Of a stretch of 64,000 bases of DNA, positions 19,328 to 26,643 are shown one piece after another. Location: positions 62,001-126,000 of the forward strand of contig NZ_CANMAX010000003.1 in NCBI RefSeq assembly GCF_947495995.1, in the 5' to 3' direction. The translations under genes were made by a program, and so were the position numbers. Positions within the stretch are counted from its first letter, which is position 1, and each line of letters starts with the position of its first letter. The notes beneath the pieces were generated by a model, which saw only the letters and a list, made by a program, of their open reading frames with translations, was not told where the DNA came from and ran no database searches. Source of the stretch: an uncultured Tenacibaculum sp. Its GTDB lineage: Bacteria; Bacteroidota; Bacteroidia; Flavobacteriales; Flavobacteriaceae.

Positions 19328-20362
19328 CTATTTTGATTTTAATGTATTAGACTCTAATTCAATATTTTCTTTTCTGTTTCGATAAATTTTCAAAGAACTA
19401 AATAAAGCTTCTTTGAAAGATTCAACGTTTGCTTTGTTTTTTCCTGCGATATCAAAGCCTGTTCCGTGGTCTGGTGATGTTCTAATTTTATCAAGTCCAG
19501 CAGTGAAATTTACACCGTTTCCAAAAGAAAGTGCTTTAAACGGAGCTAAACCTTGGTCGTGATACATTGCTAAAACACCATCGAATTGCTCATAAGTCTT
19601 AGATCCGAAGAAACCATCAGCAGCGTAAGGTCCGAAAACTAACTTACCTGTTTCTTTAATTTCTGCTACTGTAGGCCTAATAATTTCATCATCTTCTTTA
19701 CCCATTACACCTTTATCACCACAATGAGGATTTAATCCTAAAACTGCAATCTTAGGTTTATTAATGTTAAAATCTCTTTTAAGTGATTTATGCATTATCT
19801 CAACCTTCTTCTTAATTAGTTCTGGAGTGATAAGTTCTGAAATTTGTGATACTGGTACATGACCAGTAATAAGTCCTATCCTTAAATCACCACACATTAG
19901 TATCATTAAACTTTCACCTTCGAGTTCATTTTCTAAAAATTCTGTGTGTCCAGGGAAATTAAATTCTTTAGACTGTATATTTTCTTTATTGATAGGAGCT
20001 GTTAACAATACATTAATATCTTCATTTTTTAAAGCTTTTACAGCTTCCGCTAAAGATTTTAATGCATATTTACCTCCGTCTGGTGTTGTTTTACCGATGT
20101 CAACTTTTACATCTTCTTTCCAAATGTTTAGTAAATTAATTTTACCGTGAACTATTTTATCGAAAGATTGAATACCGTGGATGCTGTTGTTTAAGTTTAA
20201 AGCTTTCTTATGAAAAGAAATTACTTTATTAGAACCAAAAATTACAGGAGTACAAAATTCTAACATTCTCTTATCCTCAAATGTTTTAAGAATGATTTCT
20301 ATACCGATACTGTTAATATCTCCAATAGATATACCAACAATAATTTTATTTGTTTTTTCCAT
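19328..20362 (-). CDS. pdxA: 4-hydroxythreonine-4-phosphate dehydrogenase
   Basis: A 344-residue NAD-dependent enzyme of pyridoxal-phosphate synthesis. PdxA signatures are clear: VGISIGDINSIGIEI at the start, NFPGHTEFLE, metal-binding GLNPHCGDKG and MYHDQGLAPFK, and the C-terminal TSPDHGTGFDIAGKNKA segment. Size and order are normal. It is transcribed divergently from ribE with a 57-nt shared upstream region. Confidence 0.96.
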   Translation of the reverse strand: MEKTNKIIVGISIGDINSIGIEIILKTFEDKRMLEFCTPVIFGSNKVISFHKKALNLNNSIHGIQSFDKIVHGKINLLNIWKEDVKVDIGKTTPDGGKYALKSLAEAVKALKNEDINVLLTAPINKENIQSKEFNFPGHTEFLENELEGESLMILMCGDLRIGLITGHVPVSQISELITPELIKKKVEIMHKSLKRDFNINKPKIAVLGLNPHCGDKGVMGKEDDEIIRPTVAEIKETGKLVFGPYAADGFFGSKTYEQFDGVLAMYHDQGLAPFKALSFGNGVNFTAGLDKIRTSPDHGTGFDIAGKNKANVESFKEALFSSLKIYRNRKENIELESNTLKSK

Positions 20363-20396
20363 ATTTAGAATCCGGATGTTGTATTTTTGATATCAA

Positions 20397-20404
20397 CAAA
20401 AGTA
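20397..20404 (-). promoter_or_regulatory. Candidate -7 box for pdxA
   Basis: Minus-strand TACTTTTG (TAnnTTTG) lies 34 nt before the pdxA start, in the short region shared with the divergent ribE. No obvious -33 element. Confidence 0.33.
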
Positions 20405-20419
20405 ACTAAATTTTAAGGA

Positions 20420-21010
20420 ATGTTTACAGGTATAATAGAAACACTTGGTAGTGTTACAGAATTGGTAAAAGAGCAAGAAAATATACACTTAACTTTAAAA
20501 AGTACGATTACTGGAGAGTTAAAAATCGATCAAAGTGTTGCGCATAATGGAGTTTGTTTAACTGTAGTTGCTATTGATAATGATGAATATGTAGTTACAG
20601 CAATTAAAGAAACTATAGATAAGAGTAATATAGGAGATTTAAAAATTGGTGATGAAGTTAATCTTGAACGTGCCATGAAATTGGGAGATAGATTAGATGG
20701 ACATATAGTTCAAGGTCATGTTGATCAAACAGGTGTTTGTACAAATATTCAAGATCAAGAAGGAAGTACTTTATTTACTTTTAAGTACGATACTGAAATG
20801 AATAATATTACTATTGAAAAAGGTTCGGTAACTGTAAACGGAGTAAGTTTAACTGTAGTGAATTCAAAAGAAAATGAATTTAGCGTGGCTATTATTCCTT
20901 ATACACTAGAGCATACAGTTTTTAAACACTTTGAAGTTGGAACAAAAGTAAATTTAGAGTTTGATGTAATTGGTAAATATGTAACAAGATTACAGAGTTT
21001 ACACAAATAA
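20420..21010 (+). CDS. ribE: Riboflavin synthase, alpha subunit
   Basis: A 196-residue enzyme that converts two 6,7-dimethyl-8-ribityllumazine molecules to riboflavin. It has the diagnostic start MFTGIIETLG and two homologous lumazine-binding barrels; the second begins near DGHIVQGHVDQTG (about residue 93), and each has a NGVxLTV motif (HNGVCLTVV and VNGVSLTVV). It is a single gene ending in a strong terminator and is divergent from pdxA. No FMN riboswitch is visible in the 57-nt leader. Confidence 0.96.
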   Translation: MFTGIIETLGSVTELVKEQENIHLTLKSTITGELKIDQSVAHNGVCLTVVAIDNDEYVVTAIKETIDKSNIGDLKIGDEVNLERAMKLGDRLDGHIVQGHVDQTGVCTNIQDQEGSTLFTFKYDTEMNNITIEKGSVTVNGVSLTVVNSKENEFSVAIIPYTLEHTVFKHFEVGTKVNLEFDVIGKYVTRLQSLHK

Positions 21011-21020
21011 AAAAACTAAT

Positions 21021-21050
21021 AAATAAAGGCTACTTACTAGCCTTTATTTG
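21021..21050. terminator. Bidirectional terminator after ribE
   Basis: AAATAAAGGCTA (21021-21032) pairs perfectly with TAGCCTTTATTT (21038-21049). It ends ribE on the plus strand and overlaps the stop of the decayed precursor on the minus strand. Confidence 0.85.
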
Positions 21051-21242
21051 TTTTATAAATTGTGATAACAAGCGATCTGCCAAATCTGTGTAAGCAAAAA
21101 CCCATCCACAAGGTCCATAATCCCATGCACCTTTTACTTCTTTTAATTGCTTTTTGTTTAATACTTTTCCTAAGTCTGCAAATAATTGAACTTTAATAAT
21201 AAATAGTAATAGTAGAAAAACAAAAAAGAGCAATGTAAACAT
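21030..21242 (-). pseudogene. Decayed precursor peptide gene
   Basis: The frame contains LGKVLNKKQLKEVKG, clearly the second half of the cluster's leader, followed by a core with a single cysteine (AWDYGPCGWVFAYTDL). The normal MKKSILN start is replaced by IIKVQLFAD and has no start codon. The only upstream ATG lies within the preceding terminator hairpin, and the apparent hydrophobic N-terminus (FTLLFFVFLLLLF) is simply translated T-tract. The copy sits after the array terminator and runs into the ribE terminator. I read it as a dead precursor at the array edge; a non-ATG start (ATT) cannot be excluded. Confidence 0.6.
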
Positions 21243-21250
21243 TGCCCTTT
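21222..21250 (-). terminator. Terminator at the end of the precursor array
   Basis: On the minus strand AAAGGGCAATG (21250-21240) pairs with CATTGCTCTTT (21235-21225), followed by a run of T. It lies about 50 nt after the last intact precursor gene. Confidence 0.85.
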
Positions 21251-21302
21251 AGTACTACATGAGTTGTTTTATTTCATAGAAATAAACAACTTATTTATTA
21301 TT

Positions 21303-21479
21303 TTAGAATGGATTTGTATTATATACGCAGTAGTTTCCATTTAGAGCTGGAGTCCAATCTACGCACAAACATGCTGTCCCATCAAAAGAAATAGCTTCTC
21401 TACAACCTAGACCTCCGTTTATTTGTCTTTGTTGTTGCTTGTCTAAAGCAATGCCGATATTTGAAATTGATTTTTTCAT
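21303..21479 (-). CDS. Precursor peptide, 4-Cys core (58 residues)
   Basis: Translated by hand. The leader MKKSISNIGIALDKQQQRQINGG is 23 residues (given here as positions 1-23, ending in Gly-Gly), followed by a 35-residue core with four cysteines (GCREAI, ACLCVDW and NYCVYN contexts). It is the last intact precursor of the array and is followed by the array terminator. Export with removal of the leader after Gly23 by the C39 exporter is inferred. Confidence 0.85.
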   Translation of the reverse strand: MKKSISNIGIALDKQQQRQINGGLGCREAISFDGTACLCVDWTPALNGNYCVYNTNPF

Positions 21480-21511
21480 AATAATTAAGATTTTAATTGA
21501 TTAATTTTTAT

Positions 21512-21727
21512 TTAGATTCCGAAACAAGTAACGCTTACTAAAACTCTAGATTTACAAGCATTAGGTAAAGCGTTATATTGTTCACAAGTTCCGCAAGAAA
21601 AATTAAAAGGACCTTGAAAAGCACCATAACAAATAGGAGTAGAAGGGCAATTTGCATTTCCACCATGAATATTTTTTTGTTCTGATTTACTTAGGTTTTT
21701 TCCAATATTTAAGATTGATTTTTTCAT
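21512..21727 (-). CDS. Precursor peptide, 6-Cys scaffold A
   Basis: 71 residues: a 23-residue leader (MKKSILNIGKNLSK..., ending HGG) and a 48-residue core with cysteines spaced C-x5-C-x11-C-x2-C-x9-C-x9-C. It is a close paralogue of the next two upstream genes; they share CGTC, a Y-x-x-LP segment and a C-terminal R-V-x-V-x-V-x-C strand. No cysteine in the leader. Confidence 0.88.
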   Translation of the reverse strand: MKKSILNIGKNLSKSEQKNIHGGNANCPSTPICYGAFQGPFNFSCGTCEQYNALPNACKSRVLVSVTCFGI

Positions 21728-21745
21728 GATTTTGAGTTTTTAATT

Positions 21746-21964
21746 TTAAATAGGGAAGCAAAAAACGCTCACTTTAACACGTATCCTACATTCATAAGGT
21801 AGGTCATGATATTGCGCGCAAGTTCCACAACTAGAGCTATCAATTCCGTCAAAATACCCAAAACAAGTTGGTGTAGGGAAACAACGAACATCGCTACCTC
21901 CATTAATATTTTTTTGAGTGTTTTTATCTAGGCTTTTACCTAAGTTTAAAATTGTTTTTTTCAT
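21746..21964 (-). CDS. Precursor peptide, 6-Cys scaffold A
   Basis: 72 residues: a 23-residue leader (MKKTILNLGKSLDK..., ending NGG) and a 49-residue core with C-x5-C-x11-C-x2-C-x9-C-x9-C. The CGTCAQYHDLPYEC and RVKVSVFCF segments make it a recent tandem duplicate of its neighbours on both sides. Confidence 0.88.
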   Translation of the reverse strand: MKKTILNLGKSLDKNTQKNINGGSDVRCFPTPTCFGYFDGIDSSSCGTCAQYHDLPYECRIRVKVSVFCFPI

Positions 21965-21987
21965 AATAAAGATTTAATTAAAGTTTT

Positions 21988-22200
21988 CTATTGTTGGAAA
22001 CAACTTACACCTACTTTAACTCTCATTTTACATTCTTGAGGTAAAAGGTGGTATTGTTCGCAAGTTCCACATGGAGTAGGTACTCCTGAAACCCCATAAC
22101 ATGTTGGAGAAGACGGACAATTTGAAAACATACCTCCATTAATGTTTTTTTGAGTTTTCTTATTTAAAGATTTTCCTAGAAATAAAATTGATTTTTTCAT
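21988..22200 (-). CDS. Precursor peptide, 6-Cys scaffold A
   Basis: 70 residues: a 23-residue leader (MKKSILFLGKSLNK..., ending NGG) and a 47-residue core with C-x5-C-x9-C-x2-C-x9-C-x9-C (CGTCEQYHLLPQEC, then RVKVGVSCF). It is the third member of a tandem triplet. Differences are concentrated in the loop between Cys2 and Cys3, while the ends are conserved. Confidence 0.88.
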   Translation of the reverse strand: MKKSILFLGKSLNKKTQKNINGGMFSNCPSSPTCYGVSGVPTPCGTCEQYHLLPQECKMRVKVGVSCFQQ

Positions 22201-22212
22201 GTTTTTTAATTT

Positions 22213-22419
22213 TTAGAAAGGAAAGTTTCCACTACGACAAGAACCATAATTTTCGCAACGATACATTGGATCGTTTCCTAAAAATGGATAGTTACTTAAC
22301 CAAAATCCTTGAGTTCTAGTGCAACAGAACTGGTATGGTGTAGGAATAAATCCTCCATGAACTTCTTTTTGTTGAGCCTTATTTAAAGTTACTCCTAATT
22401 TTAAGATTGAATTTTTCAT
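22213..22419 (-). CDS. Precursor peptide, CC-type 4-Cys core
   Basis: The frame is open further upstream, but the leader ATG at 22419 (MKNSILKLGVTLNK...) is the start by analogy; the upstream part overlaps the previous gene. 68 residues: a 23-residue leader ending HGG and a 45-residue core with adjacent cysteines (QFCCTR), then C-x5-C near the end. It is a diverged relative of the two genes just upstream. Confidence 0.85.
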   Translation of the reverse strand: MKNSILKLGVTLNKAQQKEVHGGFIPTPYQFCCTRTQGFWLSNYPFLGNDPMYRCENYGSCRSGNFPF

Positions 22420-22442
22420 AATTTTTAAAGTTTTTAGATTTT

Positions 22443-22655
22443 TTAATACACAATTCCTCCACCGTTTGGAGTACAAGAAACATCTTCACAATCCCATCTT
22501 GGTCTAAAACCATATTCGGCTATCCAAGCACTTACGGGTATTGGTAAACAACAAAAATTATATTCAGTAGGAGCTGGAAAGCCACCACTTCCTTTAACTT
22601 CTTTTTGAGCTTTTTTATTTAAAACTGTACCTAAGTTTAAGATTGATTTCTTCAT
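22443..22655 (-). CDS. Precursor peptide, CC-type 4-Cys core
   Basis: 70 residues. The leader ends KGSGG, so cleavage may follow Gly-Ser (residue 23) or Gly-Gly (25). The core has CC-x19-C-x4-C, with FPAPTEYNFCCLPIPVSAW and IAEYGFRPRWDC segments nearly identical to the neighbouring gene at 22667-22882. A recent tandem duplicate. Confidence 0.87.
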   Translation of the reverse strand: MKKSILNLGTVLNKKAQKEVKGSGGFPAPTEYNFCCLPIPVSAWIAEYGFRPRWDCEDVSCTPNGGGIVY

Positions 22656-22666
22656 GTTTTTAAGTT

Positions 22667-22882
22667 TTAGTAAACAATATCTCCAGCTGGTTCACATACA
22701 TATCCTTCACAGGTATAATTAGGTCTGTAGCCATATTCAGCTATCCAAGCACTAACAGGAAATGGAAGACAACAGAAATTATATTCTGTTGGCGCAGGAA
22801 ATAATCTTATCCTCCCGCCTAAAATTTCTTTTTGAGATTGTTTGTTTAATGCTTTTCCAATATTTAAGATTGATTTTTTCAT
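22667..22882 (-). CDS. Precursor peptide, CC-type 4-Cys core
   Basis: 71 residues: a 23-residue leader (MKKSILNIGKALNK..., ending LGG) and a 48-residue core with CC-x19-C-x4-C. It shares PAPTEYNFCCLP-PVSAW and IAEYG-RP with the downstream gene, and both end IVY. Confidence 0.88.
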   Translation of the reverse strand: MKKSILNIGKALNKQSQKEILGGRIRLFPAPTEYNFCCLPFPVSAWIAEYGYRPNYTCEGYVCEPAGDIVY

Positions 22883-22902
22883 AATTTTTTGTGTTTTAAT
22901 AA

Positions 22903-23109
22903 TTAGTCATAAAAGCATCCGAAGTCTATTTGAGGACAAGTCTCTGCTCCAGGATAATTATGTAATTGATTGCAAGGAATACATAAAGGATCGTTGTCGG
23001 CAAAGCAAAAATTTTGGTTTGCATAATAATAACAATTGTCGCCACCTTTAATAAACTGTTGTTGATTTTTGTTTAATTGTTTTCCTAAGTTTAAGATTGA
23101 TTTTTTCAT
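22903..23109 (-). CDS. Precursor peptide, 6-Cys scaffold B
   Basis: 68 residues: a 23-residue leader (MKKSILNLGKQLNK..., ending KGG) and a 45-residue core with C-x8-C-x7-C-x2-C-x11-C-x6-C. The pattern (aromatic after Cys2, then CIPC) matches the distant gene at 27331-27564 and is a variant of scaffold A. Confidence 0.87.
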   Translation of the reverse strand: MKKSILNLGKQLNKNQQQFIKGGDNCYYYANQNFCFADNDPLCIPCNQLHNYPGAETCPQIDFGCFYD

Positions 23110-23167
23110 TTGTATAGTTTAACAAAGAGGAGTTATAAAACTCCTCATTTGTTTGTTGAATATTGTA

Positions 23168-23359
23168 TTAATAGTTTACCCAACCACCGCGTCCATCGCA
23201 TACACCAGGACAGTGTGGAGGTCCGCATTTTATTGTTGTAGTTGCTGTTGGGCAGGCTTCAGCGCAAGTTCTTATTCTAATTAAGTCAATTCCCCCATTA
23301 ACTTTTGTTTGCTCAGCTTTATTTAAAGCTTTACCGATGTTTAAGATTGATTTTTTCAT
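23168..23359 (-). CDS. Precursor peptide, 5-Cys core
   Basis: 63 residues: a 23-residue leader (MKKSILNIGKALNK..., ending NGG) and a 40-residue core with five cysteines (RTCAEAC, IKCGPPHC, GVC). It is the only intact precursor with an odd number. It is the first gene of the block led by pseudoknot copy 1. A free thiol or dimerisation is possible. Confidence 0.85.
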   Translation of the reverse strand: MKKSILNIGKALNKAEQTKVNGGIDLIRIRTCAEACPTATTTIKCGPPHCPGVCDGRGGWVNY

Positions 23360-23382
23360 AATCTAAAGATTTAAAAATTGAT

Positions 23383-23450
23383 TAAATCCTTGAACATTTA
23401 AAGACACTCAAGGTTTGTGTCTGATCTTCGCGAAAAAATTGTTCAAAAAA
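23383..23450 (-). promoter_or_regulatory. Conserved pseudoknot-like leader element, copy 1
   Basis: On the minus strand GACAC (23421-23417) pairs with GTGTC (23407-23403). The loop segment CCTTGA can pair with the downstream TCAAGG (23393-23388), giving an H-type pseudoknot. TTCGCGAA precedes it, and GAACA/TGTTC can form an outer stem. The tail ends 28 nt before the next precursor's ATG. Confidence 0.6.
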
Positions 23451-23531
23451 GTCAAGACTTTTAATTAATGAACAATACTGTTGTGTGTTTTAATACAGTT
23501 AAAAGACTGTATCTAAGTTTTTGTAGTTAGA

Positions 23532-23738
23532 TTAACTACAAGGAATTTCGAAATAAATTCCACGAACACATATGTTATCTGAGTTACAGATGTATCCATA
23601 AGACAAGTTACTTGGAAATGTTAAAAAACAGTCGCAATCGCTACTGCATCGGTTTACAGATAAACCACCACTTCCTTTAATCTCTTTTTGCTCAGTTTTA
23701 GCTAAAACTTTACCAAGTTCTAAGATTGATTTTTTCAT
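23532..23738 (-). CDS. Precursor peptide, 6-Cys core
   Basis: 68 residues. The leader (MKKSILELGKVLAK...) ends KGSGG. The core has six cysteines (RCSSDCDC, YICNSDNIC, EIPC) in a pattern not shared with the other members. It is the only gene in its block, with pseudoknot copies on either side. Confidence 0.87.
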   Translation of the reverse strand: MKKSILELGKVLAKTEQKEIKGSGGLSVNRCSSDCDCFLTFPSNLSYGYICNSDNICVRGIYFEIPCS

Positions 23739-23762
23739 AATAATGAAAGATTTAAAAAATGA

Positions 23763-23831
23763 TTAAATCCTTGAACATTTAAAGACACTCAAGGTGTATG
23801 TCTATTCTTTGCGAGAGAATTGTTCAAAAAA
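23763..23831 (-). promoter_or_regulatory. Conserved pseudoknot-like leader element, copy 2
   Basis: GACAT pairs with GTGTC through a terminal G-T wobble; the loop CCTTGA pairs with TCAAGG (forward 23769-23774). Outer GAACA/TGTTC pairing is also possible. The tail ends 30 nt before the ATG of the gene at 23532-23738. Confidence 0.6.
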
Positions 23832-23865
23832 GCAATTGCTTTACGAACGATATTTTGATTAAAGC

Positions 23866-24078
23866 TTAAAAACAAGCACATAAATCTGTAGTACCGTATT
23901 GACCAGGATAAGTATTAGCAATTATACCTCCGGTTTCACCACAATGTTGTGGAGTACAACAGATACGATCTCCAGTGTTTACTAAACATCTAAATTTAAT
24001 TAGAGTTCTTCCACCAGTGATTTCTTGTTGTGTTGTTTTATGTAAAGCCTTACCTAAACTTAAAATTGATTTTTTCAT
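23866..24078 (-). CDS. Precursor peptide, 6-Cys core
   Basis: The start is the leader ATG at 24078 (MKKSILSLGKALHK...), not the more upstream ATG of the open frame, which lies inside the previous gene. 70 residues: a 23-residue leader ending TGG and a 47-residue core with CC (RICCTPQHC) and a terminal CAC. Related in its CC pattern to the next two upstream genes. Confidence 0.86.
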   Translation of the reverse strand: MKKSILSLGKALHKTTQQEITGGRTLIKFRCLVNTGDRICCTPQHCGETGGIIANTYPGQYGTTDLCACF

Positions 24079-24098
24079 GATATTTAATTCTTTAAATA

Positions 24099-24290
24099 TT
24101 AAAATTGACAAGCTCCATGAGTAGGTAAAACACACATAAAGTTACAGCAGATATGATCTGGTACTCCACAGAAGAATCCAAATCTTGTTCTACATAATCC
24201 ATATTCATCAGGATCGTTAAAACTACCTGTGATATTTTTTAATTCGTTACTTGAAAGTTTTTTACCTAAGTTTAAGATTGATTTTTTCAT
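24099..24290 (-). CDS. Precursor peptide, 6-Cys core
   Basis: 63 residues. The leader (MKKSILNLGKKLSS...) ends TGS, so the processing site is Gly-Ser. The 40-residue core has six cysteines, including HICCNFMC. The two residues after NKA/SS differ from the usual leader helix. Confidence 0.86.
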   Translation of the reverse strand: MKKSILNLGKKLSSNELKNITGSFNDPDEYGLCRTRFGFFCGVPDHICCNFMCVLPTHGACQF

Positions 24291-24310
24291 GATAATTTTT
24301 GTTTAAATAT

Positions 24311-24484
24311 TTAGATACACACTGGTCTTGAAGAAAAACTATAACGGCAGTTTCTTGTTCCGCCTGGTCTACAACAATGTAATGCAGGGTCGCAACAAAT
24401 AATTAATGATAATCTACCACCATTGATTTCTCTTTGTTCGGTTTTATTTAAAGCCTTACCAACGTTTAAAATTGATTTCTTCAT
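24311..24484 (-). CDS. Precursor peptide, 6-Cys core (57 residues)
   Basis: Translated by hand. The leader (MKKSILNVGKALNK..., ending NGG at 23) is followed by a 34-residue core with six cysteines, including two CC pairs (IICCDP and LHCCRP), and ends RPVCI. It is the first gene after a 261-nt gap with no pseudoknot copy that I can recognise. Confidence 0.85.
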   Translation of the reverse strand: MKKSILNVGKALNKTEQREINGGRLSLIICCDPALHCCRPGGTRNCRYSFSSRPVCI

Positions 24485-24704
24485 AATGTTTTGATTTTAA
24501 AAGGTTAATTAAAAAGTGTAGTGTTTTAACTTTAAAACAGTAATAGTTGAAAAGCTAAATTTCTTCATTTACGAATTGCATCAAATAGTCGAGTGACTCA
24601 AATTTTATAAATATGAGGTATACGAAAATTTAAAAGCAATTTTAACAACAGTATAGACAGTAAGTTCTCTAAAAAAGACGTTGAATAGTTACTTTTTTAA
24701 GTAA

Positions 24705-24726
24705 GGGATATACTCTAGTATATCCT
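24705..24726 (-). terminator. Hairpin after a single-gene precursor block
   Basis: GGATATAC (24706-24713) pairs with GTATATCC (24718-24725) around TCTA, preceded by a second small hairpin. The T-tract is poor, so termination is uncertain. The 24485-24745 gap otherwise holds no gene I can see. Confidence 0.45.
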
Positions 24727-24745
24727 GTATTTTAAAACAAAGTGT

Positions 24746-24910
24746 TTAACAAACACTAGAACAATTGTCGAAGCAAATACCGAGTTCCATTCTATCTCTA
24801 GAATTGGCTACGCAATTGTCGTAACATTCATAACATGATGTTCCACCATGAATTCTTTTTTGTTGAATTTTGGAAATAGGAGTGCCAAAATTTAGGATCG
24901 ATTTTGTCAT
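24746..24910 (-). CDS. Precursor peptide, 6-Cys core (54 residues)
   Basis: Translated by hand. It is the shortest and most diverged leader (MTKSILNFGTPISK..., ending HGG at 23), with a 31-residue core holding six cysteines in the order C-x2-C-x3-C, a central spacer, then C-x3-C-x3-C at the C-terminus. The spacing resembles a helical hairpin stapled by disulfides. It follows pseudoknot copy 3. Confidence 0.83.
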   Translation of the reverse strand: MTKSILNFGTPISKIQQKRIHGGTSCYECYDNCVANSRDRMELGICFDNCSSVC

Positions 24911-24930
24911 AATCGAAAGATTTAAGGTTA

Positions 24931-24986
24931 ATTAAATCCTTGTTTGTTTTAAGACATCAAGGTTTATGTCTATTCTTCGCGAAAAT
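24931..24986 (-). promoter_or_regulatory. Conserved pseudoknot-like leader element, copy 3
   Basis: GACAT pairs with ATGTC (24970-24953 side), a compensated change from GACAC/GTGTC. The loop CCTTG pairs with CAAGG (forward 24938-24942). It abuts the hlyD stop codon and ends 27 nt before the next precursor ATG. The outer GAACA stem is missing here. Confidence 0.6.
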
Positions 24987-26276
24987 TTATTTTATAGCTT
25001 TTTTAAGTTGATAAAAGAATCGTTCTATCAACCTAAGATCTTCAGTAATTATATCTGCACTACCTTGCATTTCTTGTCTAAATTCCAATTGTTTTTGGTA
25101 TGTAGTTTTTAAGTTTTCAGGTAGTTCAACATCAATTATATAATTTCCTTCTTGATCTGGTACAAATGATATGTGTTTTACTTTTCCATTAAGTTCACCA
25201 AATTCATCTGAAGGATAATTTAATAACTTGATTTGTACTTTTTGTCCTAATTTTATTTTACCAGAATTGGCAATCGGAGCTTTAATTTTTCCGATAAAAT
25301 CTTTTGAGTTCTCTGGTATAATTGTAAATATTAAATCACCTGCTTTTACAGTTTGATTTTCACTCCAAAAAGAAAGGAAAGAAACTTTTCCACTCATAGA
25401 AGTTGTTAAAGCATAACTGTTTTCCCAATCACTTATTGCTTTCTTTAATAATAAGAAAGATTGTTTAGCTCTTTTTTGAAGCCCTCTATCGTTTTGAGTT
25501 TGTTTTATAGTGGTGTCGTCTAAATTTTGAGATGAACTATTAATTAATTCTCTAATCTGTAAAATAGATGCTTCCATCGATTTGTCGTTTCTTACAGCTT
25601 GTATATATTGAATCTCTCTTTGTTCCATCTCTTTAGCAGAGATTACACCTTTTTCAAAAACTTTCTTACTTCGTTCAAAATCTGTTTTTTTATACTCAAG
25701 TTCTTTCTCACTTAATTTTTTTTGATAAAGCATATTTTGTAGCCTTCTGCGAGCTTCAATTACACTCATCTTATTTGCCATCACTTGAGATTGAAATGGT
25801 GCTAGTTCTTTGTTTAATTGGTAGCTTTGATAGTCATTTTCAAATTGAGAATAGCTTGAGTTTATGTCACCCAAGATTAATGGAGGAATATCATCTATAG
25901 GAAAAGTGAATTCTTCATTGTTAATCGTAATTGTATCAACTATACTCTTTAAAAAAAGTACATTTTTATACGATGCACTGTTTTCTATTACAGCAATAAT
26001 TTCATCTTTTTCTACTTCACTTCCTTCGTTTGCTAATAATACCTCAAACTGACCAGAAGCTTTTGCATAAATTTTTTCTGGTGGAATTGCTGTAGTAACC
26101 ATTACTTGAGTGGTAATTACATCTGGGTATTTAACGAACCAAGAAATAAAAAGTAATATTAAAATTAATACTAAGATTAACATATTACCATACCTAATCA
26201 TCCAACTTGGAACTTTGTTAAGTATTTCTTGAACTTCTTCGCTTCTAATCTCTATGTCTTGACTATTCTGTGGCAT
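24987..26276 (-). CDS. HlyD-family membrane fusion protein of the peptide exporter
   Basis: A 429-residue periplasmic adaptor. One transmembrane helix near residues 30-48 (MLILVLILILLFISWF) follows a cytosolic N-terminus. The periplasmic part has a split lipoyl/barrel-sandwich domain (KIYAKASGQFEVLLANEG and later YALTTSMSGKVSFLSFW), a long coiled coil between, and a beta-barrel C-terminus (KLGQKVQIKLLNYPSDEFG). It would link the ABC exporter to an outer-membrane duct that is not encoded here. A strong hairpin lies 12-30 nt before the ATG. Confidence 0.9.
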   Translation of the reverse strand: MPQNSQDIEIRSEEVQEILNKVPSWMIRYGNMLILVLILILLFISWFVKYPDVITTQVMVTTAIPPEKIYAKASGQFEVLLANEGSEVEKDEIIAVIENSASYKNVLFLKSIVDTITINNEEFTFPIDDIPPLILGDINSSYSQFENDYQSYQLNKELAPFQSQVMANKMSVIEARRRLQNMLYQKKLSEKELEYKKTDFERSKKVFEKGVISAKEMEQREIQYIQAVRNDKSMEASILQIRELINSSSQNLDDTTIKQTQNDRGLQKRAKQSFLLLKKAISDWENSYALTTSMSGKVSFLSFWSENQTVKAGDLIFTIIPENSKDFIGKIKAPIANSGKIKLGQKVQIKLLNYPSDEFGELNGKVKHISFVPDQEGNYIIDVELPENLKTTYQKQLEFRQEMQGSADIITEDLRLIERFFYQLKKAIK

Positions 26277-26287
26277 CTATTTGAAAA

Positions 26288-26310
26288 AGTAAGGGGAAAT
26301 GTTTCCCCTC
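26288..26310 (-). terminator. Hairpin (attenuator) between a precursor block and hlyD
   Basis: AGGGGAAA (26292-26299) pairs with TTTCCCCT (26302-26309). On the minus strand it is followed by TTACTTTTTC and, within about 15 nt, by the hlyD start. It probably lowers hlyD expression relative to the precursors upstream. Confidence 0.65.
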
Positions 26311-26391
26311 ACTATTTTTATGAGTTAATTTTAAATATAAATAAAGAAAATTCATAGCTTTTTATGTCGAATGAATGTTTCTTTATTTTGT

Positions 26392-26634
26392 TTACAATAC
26401 TGATCCTACTCTAACTTTAAAACCAGATTCTCCAGATTCTGTTATGCAAGAAACACAACGACCATCATTAGGGTTGGCTCCATATCCTAAAACAGAACTA
26501 AGTGCAGCTAAACAAGAACTTTGTTCAGCGTAACATCTGCTTTCTAAAAAGCTCCCTGTTACAGAAGAACCTTTTATGTTCAAAAGTTCTTTTTTGTTAA
26601 GAACTTTACCTATGTTTAAAATAGAATTTTTCAT
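26392..26634 (-). CDS. Precursor peptide, 4-Cys core
   Basis: 80 residues. The leader (MKNSILNIGKVLNK...) ends KGS, followed by a 57-residue core with four cysteines (SRCYAEQSSC and DGRCVSC) and no aromatic cluster. It is the last precursor before hlyD. Confidence 0.86.
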   Translation of the reverse strand: MKNSILNIGKVLNKKELLNIKGSSVTGSFLESRCYAEQSSCLAALSSVLGYGANPNDGRCVSCITESGESGFKVRVGSVL

Positions 26635-26643
26635 AATGTTTTA

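Noticed and set aside
20363..20419. An FMN riboswitch ahead of ribE.
   Set aside because: The leader is only 57 nt, too short for the RFN element, and none of its conserved blocks is present.
21303..24910. CRISPR-like array: a near-identical 20-nt motif (leader codons next to ATTGATTTTTTCAT) recurs roughly every 210 nt.
   Set aside because: The repeats are the 5' coding ends of separate genes with start codons and in-frame variable cores; spacing varies from about 175 to 360 nt and no cas genes are near.
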